64,000 bases of DNA, taken from positions 1,200,278-1,264,277 of the forward strand of contig ONZQ02000010.1 of NCBI GenBank assembly GCA_900312665.1, written 5' to 3'. Position numbers and translations under genes: made by a program. Every line of letters starts with the position of its first letter. The first letter of the stretch is position 1. The notes beneath the pieces were generated by a model. The model was not told the DNA's origin, ran no database searches, and saw only the letters and a list, made by a program, of their open reading frames with translations. Shown piece after piece: positions 34,759 through 46,267 of this stretch. Origin of the DNA: Cephalotrichum gorgonifer (taxonomy: Eukaryota > Ascomycota > Sordariomycetes > Microascales > Microascaceae).

Positions 34759-37700
34759 TCACGCCGCCGCCCTCCTCCTCGGGGCCCTCGAATCACTACC
34801 CAACACCCCCCTCCTCGCCGCCACGCCAAAGTTGTGAAGCCTCTCGCCGACGAGGTACGCCTCGTCCCTCACCCTGGCCTTCCACCCCCTAAACACCCCC
34901 AGGAGGCTCCACGCCACCGCGGCGCCCAGCCCCGCCGTCGCCGTCACTAGGAACGAGATCCTGTGCACCAGCGCCGTCGAGACGGGGTCATCGTCGGCCG
35001 CCGCTCCCGGTGGCGCCCCCAGCCTCTCGAGGAACACCCTCTTGATCACGGGCACCACCACCAGCGGCGGGGCCAATATGCCCACGAGCGCGATGAGCAC
35101 GGCGGGGAGGACGAAGGCCCGCGTGAGGAGGGGCACGTCCGGCCGGAGGTAGCCGCGCCGGAATATCGCCCGGCTGGCGATCGCCAGCCGCGAGTTATCC
35201 CACGCGCCCAGGGCGCGCGACGCGAGCTTGAGGTAGAGCAGGCCCAGCGTCCACGCCTGTACGGCGCGCACGGTGTGTAGTCCCGAGGCGGCCTCGGCGG
35301 AGGAGCCTCCGGCCGCGGGGCCGGGCGGGTGCAGGTACGTGTGCAGGGGTATGACGACGTAGAGCTCTACGAGGGTGCTGGCAAGCAGCGGGAAGAAGAC
35401 GAATACGTTGAAGTAGGCGTAGACGAACTGCGCCGTCCGCAAGACGAGCGTGGCCGCCTGTGTCGCCGCCCCCGGGCCCGTGAGAACGCCGATGGCGCGC
35501 GCCGCCCAGCCCCGCACCTTTCTCGATATGGTCCTGGCGCGCAGGATGGAGTAGGCCGTCGCTCCGAGGACGTAGATGCCGATGCTGAAGGCGTAGATGT
35601 CGTTCGTGCGGACATGGTCCGGCAACAGCGCCTTGAAGAGCCGCCGGCCCACGATGAGGGGCACGATGGTCAGCCCCACCCCGGTGACGGCCGCGAACAC
35701 CCAGATCAGGAAGATGAAGTAGAAGATCCGGAGGCGGAAGTTGGGAGGTAGGTATACGAGCTCGTACTGGCTCGAGTAGTAGAGGTCCGTGTCCGACGTC
35801 GTCGACGGCGCCAGCGGCGCTTGGGTCGCCTCGGCCACGTCGAGGAAGACGCGCCGGGCCTTGGGGATCCGCACCTGGTCCGACGCCGGGGCCCGGACGA
35901 AGCGCCCGTCGGCCCGGAGCTGGCCTCGCCTGACCAGCTTCTGCTTCAGTCTTGCCAGAGCCGCCGGCTTGGGGATCCGCTTCGAGGACGTGGACGGGAG
36001 CATCTCCGTGACGATCTCGCCCAGTGACTTGGGAGCCACTTGCTCCGTTTCGTCAATCTTGAGCGCTATCCGTCGGTACCAGGGGAGATCGAGGTACGGC
36101 GATCCCCGCGGGAGGACGAGCGTGCCTTCCTCATCGACCTGCCGCTTCCCGAAGAGGAACCAGGTGAGTCGTAGCATGCGCCCGCACCGCTTATACCACC
36201 AGGTGTACATCGAGTGCAGGGCGTCGCTGGGCCGGAGGACCTTGACGGCCAGCGGCATGAGGAAGTTGTAGAATAAGAGGTCGACTGGGAACTCGAGCAC
36301 TGGCTCGTTGGAGGAGTAGTGGATCGGGAGTAAGTTGGAGGACGAGAGGCGCAGGCCCCATACGACGCCACCGAGACAGACTAGCACCAACCCCCCGTAG
36401 ACGAGAGCACTGAACATGATCTTACGTAGTTGGGTGAAAAAGTTTCTCTCGAGCACGTCCCGCACGGGATGGAATTCGGGGTCGTCAGGGTCCCGAATGA
36501 AGTCTGGACATCTTGTTAGCGACGGTTGAACAGTGGGGGAGATGTTTTTTTTGCTTACACAGAACGCCCTTGCGCATGATCTTGCGGCACATGGAGACGA
36601 AAAGGGCGAAGTGGAACATGTACCCCGTCCCCACGAACCAGTGGACAAACATCGACGTCAGGGGGTGATTTATCGTAAAGTTGTACCGCGACAGGATGGT
36701 GGCGTCCTCGAAGAGCGGTAGCAGGGCCACGTCCATAAGCAGGCCGCAGTACAGCGGGAAGACCAGCATCTCGATACCGATGATGAGGATGACCTTGGTG
36801 ACGCCGCTGGCCTGGTTAATCACGTCCACGATGGACGCCTCCCAGTCCTGCCCAACCTGGGAGCGCGAGAGCGGCGCCCAGCGGCTGACGTAGAGGCCGG
36901 CCGTCACGGCGAAGCTGATGTAGCCCGCCATGATCGCCCAGAACCTGTCTGACCCTGACCAGACTGCTAGCTCCGGGTCGACCGGTAGCTGAGGCGCCGC
37001 GCGGTCTAGGTCGATGATCCAGGCTCCCGGGCGGAGGATCGCCGAGGCTGCGGCGACGCCGAAGTCCTTTGCGACAAGGGAGAGGCCAAATGCGGCCTTG
37101 GCGGAGGACGCGACGATGTCCAATATCGGGGAGTTGATCAGGAATATCACGAGGTCCCACACGCCGGTAAACAGAGTAGCTACGTGTCCCTTTAGCGTGA
37201 GGAGGGCTTCGTGGCTGAGGGCTGAGAAGTTTTGTATCTCGGACGTGTGGATGGGGAGCTCGGCGAGGAACTCATTGCTCAGGCGATAGGAGGCATTCGC
37301 GGTTATCTCCCAGGTGTAGGTAATGCTGTTGTTGATCGACTCGCTCACCTCATGCATACCAAAGAGCCGGCGGGCGACCGACAAGGCGGACAGCGTGGCC
37401 AGTGACAGCGCCCCGACAAAGACGGCAACGAGGTCCTGTACGAGCTTCGATAGGGCAAAGAGCATACGGACTAGACGCATCGGGTTTGCCGCGAGGCAGA
37501 CGGACGTCCTTCCCATGTTGTAGGGGAGGAAGACGCACAGGAAAATGGCGACGAAGACGAGGCAGGCGCAGAAGAGGGCATTCTGGAATAGACCCACGAT
37601 CGGTCCCCGCATGCCGACCAGCTCCATTATGCCTTCGAAGTCTTCGATGTCGTCCAGGGCGTCTTGGTCGAGGCCGATTATGTCGGGCTCTTCCTCTTCA

Positions 37701-39991
37701 TCGGGATCCTCGTCCAGATCGGCTTGGTTATCGATATTCCGGACGTCATTGACCGGCTCAGCGTCATCATCGGCATCTTCGATAACGTCGTCTACGTCGC
37801 CCCAGAGGTAGTCTGCGACTATCGTCCAAAGGGGACGCGGCGGATTTTCTTGGGCAGGGGGTGCTGGTCCGTCATCTTGAGGTGCTGTCGCTTCATCATC
37901 CCCTGTTCTAACTGCATCGGGCTGAGGCTCATCTCCGTGAGCCTGCGTTTCCGTTTCTTCCCACGTGGGCTCGGCCCACGGTGCTGTGTTGGTAGATCCG
38001 TCACCGATCGGGACAGGTGCGTTGGCCGGGGTTGCGGAGTGTAGGGGATCCGAATCTTCTTCGACCGGTGTCAGAGGCACGGAAGACGGCCCCGCCGTTT
38101 GGCCCGATGGCCCGCCTAGTGACTGGGACCCTCCCGAAATGGGAGAGAAGCTCCAGCTATTGTTTGCAAGGGGATTAACGTAATTTTGAGGCTGGGGACC
38201 GTCAGAAACAGCTCGACGGCGAGAGTAAGGAGCCTTATCCGCATCCCCATCTTCGCTAGACTCGGTGTCATAGGTAAATTCAACCCCATGCGACAGTTCT
38301 GGCGGCGGAACTTCCCTGGACTTGCCCTTGGAATCCCGCTTTTCGCTGTCCGAGTCGGCGGGGGTTGGCAAAGTATTTGAGCCTTCAAGGGCATGGCCCA
38401 AGACTCCATCCTTTTGCTCTGGACCCATGGTGCCGTTGACGGCACCGTCGGATTCCTGCTCGATAGACGTCTCCTGGTCCGCCCTTGTCGCAGCTGGACC
38501 TCCCAGGCCGTCAGCAGAGGGCACACGATTATCGCCTAGAATGGGTCGGTCGCCTTCGGCTTCTTCAAGAATGCGGAGATACTTGTCAGACAGGCCCATG
38601 CTAACGACTAGGGGTGGCAAGTTGGATGAGTGCTTCATACCTTGAGTATCTGTTGAGGGTGTCCAGATGGGTCGTCCCTCCTCGCTTTCAGACGAACTCT
38701 GGCCCTGGGAGTGATCATGAGCAGAGTCGGCCGGCCGACTGGTGGCAGGAATGTGATGGGCGGGGATGTGATGTTGGTCGCGAGTGGTATCTTGCGCGAA
38801 ATCTTCTTCTGTCTCCCCGACTAACGTCCGGGCGTCTCTCTCGGGTTCGTCATCTTCATCCTCCCCGTCGGTGGAATGCCACTCCAAGTCGTCGTCATCA
38901 TCGTCGTCTGAGTCAATGACGACTAGCTGTGGCTCTGGCAGAGGAACTACGGCGTGAACAGGCCCAGCTGCTTGGGGGGGTGCAGCGGCGCCCCGCCTCT
39001 CTTCTGGACGTGCCGCATCTTGAGCAGCAAACGCGGCCCGCATATTGATCTCGGGCTGCTGCTGCACGACGTAGTCCCTAACCAGGATGACGAGGATAAA
39101 GCAGATGATGACCAGGATGGTGATCACCTGTCCTTCCAGAACCTTGATGACGAATCGATTAATCGGAGGTTTGCGGGTCAGTTTCTGTAGCATTTTGACG
39201 TTGCCGAAGAGTGTGCCTTCGGTCGTAGATGCTGCGATCACGTCCTCCATGGACAGGGCGGTGCCGTTCCCGGCCATTAGAGATGGAAACAGTGCCCCGA
39301 GAATTAGGTATGGTAGACGTCGGGCTGCTGCCGTGATGTTTGCGGGAAGGGAGTCGTTGAGGGCGGTGGCATTCTGCATCAAAAGCTGAGCGGCGGTCTG
39401 GTTCCCCGCGATCGAGGCTATCGTCGAGAGAACCGACGCATCATTGATGACACTGATATCGCCGGACGTTGCATTTCCCGCTTCTAACGTGACATTCCTG
39501 GTCAGCGCGAGAGATCCGAGGCCCTCATCGCTTAGCCAGAACAGCAGCGACCAGACGCGGCGCATGGAGTAGGGCACCCAGAACAGCCAGACAGAGCCGA
39601 CGAGGAGCGCCCTCATCCACATGACGAGGTTGGCAAAGACGTATTTCGCTATGTGCGAGAAGAAGATATAGGTGGGAAGGCTCGAGGGCATCTTGGGCGA
39701 GTAGAGCTTCGTGAAGCGGAACGGCGTCTTGCACAGCTCGCAGTGCTTCTTCTGCGAGTGCGAGAGCCACTCCATCAGGCAGTCCTGGTGGACATACTTG
39801 ATGCTGCCACTACATTTGCAGGGGTAGAAGAGCGGCTCTGTCGGGGTGGACTCGCCGCGGCATATCCGGCAGGTATCGGGGTCTGCGATCTGGGCGGCCG
39901 CGGGGTCGGGATGTGGGGTGTGGGAAGGGGAGTGGTGGCGGCGGGCGTAAGGGGGGGAGTCCCAGGGGACATCGTAGGTGTGGTCGTCCAT
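34759..39991 (-). CDS. doa10: ERAD E3 ubiquitin ligase Doa10/Ssm4 (MARCH6/TEB4)
   Basis: Exons 39991-36559 and 36503-34759 are joined across a 55-nt intron; the product is 1725 aa. This ER and inner-nuclear-membrane ligase ubiquitinates misfolded and short-lived proteins. Near the N-terminus is a complete RING-CH finger: C41, C44, C58, C60, H68, C71, C84, C87. Many transmembrane helices follow. A long acidic, disordered region separates helices near residue 310 from those beginning near 820. The splice join reads KGVLYFIRDPDDPEFHPV, a conserved Doa10 block. The C-terminus WKARVRDEAYLVGERLHNFG matches the conserved C-terminal element needed for Doa10 function. Length and layout are close to filamentous-fungal orthologs, which are longer than yeast Ssm4 (1319 aa) because of the acidic insert. 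Confidence 0.96.
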
Positions 39992-42152
39992 ATTGGGCGG
40001 AACCTGGCGCTAAGCCCCGTCGCGCGGGAGGGCTGTCGTCGTCGTTGTCGTCAAAAGTTGGGAGGTGGGAGGTCAAGTGGATGGCTCCAGAGCCGGCGGG
40101 GTTGGTGTGGCGGGAAGCATTCCAGGTAGGACAAAGTCGGGTGAGTTGTGGAAGTAGAGGGGGGAAATAGGCTCGGGTGTCATGTGTCGGTTAGGTTTGA
40201 GTATGCATTGCTAAATGCGAGGCGCAAAAGTTAGCGATATGTCTCTTGCCGACGTGACGAAGCACATCCATCGAGGTTACCATGTGAGTGCATACGTCAA
40301 CGGTCAACGCGCGCGTGAGGATGGCACAGAGTGCGGCGGTCAAAGGTCTAGCCGGTAGGAGAGATACCGATCATGCCGGAATACTTGCCTTGATATGCGC
40401 GAACGGCCGAGAAGGAAATTAAGAAAAGTAAAATACTCGCGTTGGGGAAAGTAATCCTTCGCCGGAGGGACATGAATCTCAAGCTCCTCGGCGACGGGGT
40501 CTGGCTGGCTGGATTGGAGGTTATTCTACAAAAGTGGTGAATATTAATAATGGCACTGGATAGTAGCATGGGTAGAATGCAATGAGGAAGGCTAATGAAT
40601 AAAACCAGTTGGCTGAGCCCGACGGTGGCGGTAGTTGAGATTATTGACCAATGAGGAGACGACGGCGGCCCTTGACATCTGGAAGGTGGCGGGGGGACAT
40701 TTTGGGCAAGTGAATTTTGGCAGAGGCTGAGCGTGAGGTCGAGGTACAGAGCCCATCTTTGATGACGTTGATCTCTGTCTGGCGCATCCGTCATGTCTCG
40801 TCCTCGGAACTAGGGAGGCGAACCTCTCCCCACGGGTTCAATATTTGAGCTGATTTTACGTGGTTATGATGACGAATCTATTCGCGTCCGCTAAAGCTCC
40901 CCTATCTGCGGGATATGACGATTGCTTCGTCTACTACCACCTACTATTTAATCCACACGCTATAATTAGTTCAAGCGAGTGGTCAGGAAATATAACGTCC
41001 AAACTTAACGAAGTGGTAGTAAACAGGACAAGACGCGCCACGCTTGGATTTTTTCTACGGATGGAGGCGCTCGGGAGGAGGCAGACCAGGCAGAGGCACA
41101 AGCAACAGACCCTTGTTCACGGGTGCCGAGGAGTCGGACATGAAACATCCGTACCAGGGGTTGGAGGTTCTGGTGAAATATCCCGTGTCAGATATTGCAG
41201 CTCCCGCAGCGCAAACTTCTGTTCCGATATCCAGGGGCCAGTCCCCGTGTTCGCTCAGACTCGGTACAAAAATATGGAGTATTTTCAGCATAGTAACATA
41301 TCCTTCGGGTGAGGGATCGTATTGTACTCTACTCAGTACGAGTAGATTGATTAAGCAAAACGAGTCCACCCTCTTAGTTGGTATTACCTATTAGAGTATT
41401 AACTATTGGAGGCAGGAACATGGGGGACTGTCGTCAGGGAAGGAAACGCCACATCCAAGTTTCTTGTCAAAGCTCTGATCCACTCCTGAAGGTGAAGGTA
41501 AAGGGTACCTGTCACCCCCTAGCTGCCTGCTAAAGGTACACAGTCTCATGTGCACTCACACCACGGACACATGTACCCCTATCTCCACCTCGGCCCGCCT
41601 CTTGTACCTCCAAAGTCACTCCGGTTGTCAATCAAGCGAGGAAGGAGAAGGAAGGAGCCCAGACCGCGTCTCCACATGCCTGGATTCCGTGACATGGACT
41701 TTTTGAGTCGTTACTTTTTGAGATGAACTTTTCCCGCCATCCGAACCTCCCACCGCCTATCCTTGCATGAACAGACTCGAAAACTCATCCTCAGCATATT
41801 TTTCCCATCGGTGACTGGGACGGTGTCCTAGCTAATGCCAATACAAGGAACCCAGTAGGCTGCTGGAGTACTTGCTATCTGGATCGAACTCCACCGACGC
41901 TAAGAGCTGCCCCACGAGCTCTTCATTTATTATCTTCAGCTCTAGCCTCTTGCCTCTCCACCCTTTCCCCTTTCACGTCGCGCAAAGACGGAATCTCCGA
42001 CCAAACATACGAAAACCACACACGACAAGCCGATCGCATAGCCAAAGCCAGTTCAGTTCCCTGTTGGCCGAGTCGAGGTCCTTTTTAGCTGCATATCGCG
42101 TGTTGCTAAACGGCTTCCCTTTCCTTCCCTGTTCACACGTGCACAGCTCCCC
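39992..42152. other. intergenic between divergent Doa10 and HDEL-protein genes
   Basis: About 2.2 kb, presumably both promoters. No gene was recognised. Motifs of the TACGAGTA type occur near 41337. Confidence 0.5.
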
Positions 42153-44975
42153 ATGGAGGAGCCTAACGGGCTCGCCAAGAGCCACCCGGCCACCCGCCTG
42201 AGCAACGGCGCTGCTACGGCGCCAACTAGGCGGAAATCTTCTGTTCCAGGTGCCAAAAGCTGGCGGTCCTGGCTGTTCAGCACGGTAGCAAGGTAGGAGA
42301 GAGACCTGGCACCACATCGCCCTGCGAGGCCACGCGACAATTGCTAACCTCTCCGCTCGTAGGATATTGACGTGGTACGCCATCATTACCATCCTCTTCC
42401 GATGCCCTCCGACCCTAGATGAGTGCGACGACGCATCGCCGGCCCTCTGCAAGGTGTATTTCAACACGAGGGACGCTGTGGTGCCACACGTGGAACCCTA
42501 CTTCGATGCCTACGCCGCGCCTTACGTGGACAAAGCCCGACCCTATGTCAACACCGTTTCCACAAACGTCGTCGCCCCCGCACGCGTCATTCTCGAACGG
42601 TATGCGGCTCCAAAGCTACAACAGGCTAAGGCCTTTGCCGAGGCGCGATGGGCCACGACCGGCCAGCCCCAGGTGGACGAGGCTTGGGAATTTGTCACTG
42701 GTCAATACGAGGAGAAGATTGCGCCGCACGTGGAGAAAGCTTCCCAGGCTCTCGGCCCTTATCGTGCGGCTGCGGAAGCCAGCGCACTGGAGACGTATCA
42801 GGATGTCATCCTCCCCAGCTACGAATTCGTGAGGCCCTACGCCGTTTCCGCGTATGATATAGGCTGCACTGTGACTACCGAGACCATTGTGCCGTCTGCC
42901 GTTTTCGCTTTCAACAAGACCTGCACCTTCCTCGATGGAAACGTGTGGCCGCACCTCAGGGCCGCCTACTCCCAGAATGTTGAGCCCCAGCTCGTAAGGA
43001 TCGGAGAGCGCCTCGGACGCTACAAGGGCTCGGGAAATAATGGGACTGCTAAGAAGAGTGTGCCCACCAGGTAAGATGAGCTCCTCGGGTATTAAGGGTG
43101 GGGCAGTGTTTGTCTCGAGAACCATGCACTGACAGTTCCTCAAGCCATTCAAGCGCCGATGCCGAGCCATCTTCCTTTGTGAAGCCGCCTGAGTCTGTTA
43201 AAGTCTCGCAGTCGACGACGGAACAGAAGACGTCCACCGCCAGCTCAACTCCCACAAGCGAGGTCGTTTCCAAGGTGGATACCACCGCCAGTTCTAGCGT
43301 CGCCAGCCAAGCCGCTGTAGAACCGAAGGAGAAGGAAATTCCCAAGGGCGCCTCGCCCGAGGAGGTGCGCCGACTTGCAGCCGAGATCGTTGAGGAAGAC
43401 TTGAACCAATGGCAAGAAAAGTTCACCAAGGCGGCGGATGAAGGAGCAGTTGAGATGGAAGGGAAGGTGCAGGAGGTGTCTCGCGCCATGGTCAACACGC
43501 TCGTCTCGGGGGGCGGCCTCCAGAGGACAGACAAACTGGAGAGCGTGGCTGAGGATGAGATCAAGAGGGTGCAGCAGGAAATCATCCGCCTCGTTGGATC
43601 CGCCTCTCCCGCGGACACTGACTCGGCAATCGAGGCTGCAGTGGCCGCGATCCGACAAGCCGGCCTGGCCATCAAGAAGGAAGCAGAAGACATTCGGAGC
43701 TGGAGGGAGGAGTTCGAGCGAGACCTACTCGCGGCCGTGACTGAGGCGGCGCAGGAACACTTCAACATCCTCGGGGGCATTCGCGACCTAGCCCTCCAGA
43801 AGATCGGCATGAAGTGGGCCTGGATGGACGGCGTCACGTACAAGCACTGGGCCAAGTACCACGACCTGAAGAAGCGGTTCGACCAGTGGACCCAGGAGCT
43901 CCGGGAGCTTATCATCACGAACCCCGGTCTCGAGAAGGCCATGAACGTCGCGGCGGATGTGGAGGACCGAGCCATGGAGATTGCGCAGGGTGCCGCGGTG
44001 CAGCTAGCGGAGCTGAAGCAGGTCGCGGGGTGGAAGCTCAAGGCTGGGGATGCCACGGATAACTTTGATCCCGAGGAGATGGAACGAGCGGCGGAGGCTG
44101 TACAGGCAGCTATCGAGGCGTCGAGGGCTTCTGCCCGGGAGGCACAGGAAGCCCGCCTGGCCGAAGAGGCGGCTGTTGTCGAGTCGGAAGGCTCCTCCAC
44201 TGAAGATAGCGAGGAAGCGCCCGAAGTTGTTCCTGAGGCAGTCCCGGAACCCGGTCTGGAGGATGCCGAAGAGGCGGCGCATCTTGGCGAGGAAGCTGGA
44301 CCGGCCGAACCTGTCGAGATCGAGACTGATCTGAACGAGGCCGAGGAGGCGCATGGTGACGAGGAAGCTGGATCGCCTGAAGCTGTCGAGACGGAGACTG
44401 ATCCCAACGAAGCAGAGGGGTATGCGCCGGAAGAGCCCGAAACGCCATCGGAAACGCCATCGGAGTCCGATGCCTCGTTCGCGGGCGAGGAGTTGGCTGC
44501 CGAAGATGTCTCGGAACCTGTCGAGATCGAGGCTGATCTTAACGAAGCGGAGGGGTATGCACCGGCCGTGGAAGAGCCTGAAACGCCGTCGGAGTCCGAC
44601 GCCTCACCCGCCGGTGAGGAGTTGGCTGCCGAAGATATCTTGCTTTCCGAGCCTGCTCACTCTCCGAGCAGTTCGCTTGAGGCGGCTGTAGAGAGCACAG
44701 TGGCGGCGGATTTGGAAGGGCAGGAAGCGGGAGAGGACGATGAGGAGAGGGAGTCGTTTGTTGCTGTTGATGAAGAGGAGCCAGCGGTGGTTGAAGAAGA
44801 GAAGCCGGCTGTTTCTGAAGTGGAGGAAGCCATCGTTGCGGATGAAGTGGAGTCCGCCACGACGGAGACCGCGGAGACGATAGCTGTTGAGGCCGAGGAA
44901 GAGCAAGAACAGGAGGCCCCAGTTACGGATGCCACGGCCGCGGCGCAGGGGACGAATAAGCACGACGAGCTATAA
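42153..44975 (+). CDS. She10-like type II membrane protein with C-terminal HDEL
   Basis: Exons 42153-42292, 42363-43070 and 43136-44975 give 895 aa; both introns have good branch sites and keep phase. Residues 1-39 are basic, 40-60 form one hydrophobic segment (WLFSTVARILTWYAIITILF), and the rest is hydrophilic. The middle has short repeats built on PHVEKA, PYxxxA and VxPY, then FNKTCTFLDGNVWPHLRAAY, and a coiled coil with two conserved blocks (residues about 330-610). This is the fungal family often auto-annotated as transcription factor hoxa13; I see no homeodomain, and the pattern fits yeast She10. The tail is very acidic, with imperfect repeats of VEIETDLNEAE and ETPSESDAS. The last four residues are HDEL, the ER-retrieval signal, which agrees with N-in/C-lumen topology. 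Confidence 0.8.
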
Positions 44976-46267
44976 TACCGCGCAAGCTTACGAATGGTAC
45001 ACGCTTTACGAGCGCAGCATACGACACCCGCCACGGAGACTGCGCCCCACCAAGCTCGGAACGTTACGACAGCGAACTCGATTTCGGAATGGAGGTTATC
45101 TTTTTTTACTAGCTGCTCTCTTCTTACCCTGCTGATTCGGCGCACGGAGTTAGTTGGCTGGTTGTGCTTTCTTCAGCTGAGGCAGCGAAATTTTGTCTTG
45201 GGATCCGCTCCCTGCGGATTGTGACTTGGAGCGCGAGGAAGGGATGGATGGCAGGGGCGAGGAGAAGGGAAGGGCGAGGCGACGGGGTCGTCTGTTTGTA
45301 TGTATGCATAATGTAACCGCGATGATTCCACTTTTTTTTTTGGCGCTGGGTTACGTTAGTTAGGCGGATTTCCATTGGGGGTTTCTTCTGTTATTTCGTG
45401 GCGCGCGATCACTCTAAAACTATGATCCCAATATCATCCTCTCACAAAACCGAAGTGTCGCACGTTTAGTGATCTGGGCGAGTAATTACAACTTGTACCT
45501 CGTAAGTCTGGGTTCTGAGAGAGGAATACGTCGTGTACTTGATGGCAGCGGCCTCCGAAGTACCCCGCTACTGCTCAGACAGTGTAGATGAACCTCCATC
45601 CCGTGACCTGCTGGGTACTCACACAGCCGCCCAGGCACCACTTTAAGGAGCGTTGCTGGTTGGCCGGCAAGCGTCGGACGCTTCCGCAGGCTGCAGAATT
45701 GGGGGCGGGTGGTACCTGTGCCACGCACCACAAGCTGATACAACTCGGCCGTACCACATATATACAGTACAATAGGAAGGAGGGATGGACGGACCAGGCA
45801 ACAGAATATCGGCCTCCGTTCCCAACTTTCCCACAGTTCTTTAAGGGGGATATTATTCCCCTGCTGGCTCGGAAACCGCGAGTTTCGAAGAAAATATTAT
45901 TCCTGGTTTTGCGATCTTCTTGTCTTCCTTCTTCTTTCGATTAATCCTTCGGGTGCATGGAACTGCGGCTGAGAACCATCGCATCCCGCTGCAGTCATCA
46001 TCCGCTTTGACGCTGTTCCTGTTCTAGTTCCTTTCTTAACACACTCGTCACATTGTACATACACATACACATCGCCAAGTCCTCATCCCCACGATCTCAT
46101 CCACCATCTCACCCATCACCCACATCACCACATCATCACTCTCAAACCACCAGCTAGGGATTCACCTTGCTATATCGCCCAAAACCCAACTCCCATTGCA
46201 CAGAACCCATAACCTACAACTCTCATAATCCAGAGCCCACTAACGCCGGCTCACACACCCCACCAAG
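44976..46267. other. intergenic / promoter and C/A-rich 5' leader of the HeLo-like gene
   Basis: The last about 200 nt before 46268 are rich in ACATCACC-like words, typical of an unstructured fungal 5' leader. A TATATA lies near 45758. Confidence 0.5.

Noticed and set aside
42153..44975. Homeobox transcription factor (the common database label for this family)
   Set aside because: No homeodomain pattern; a membrane segment and C-terminal HDEL contradict a nuclear factor.
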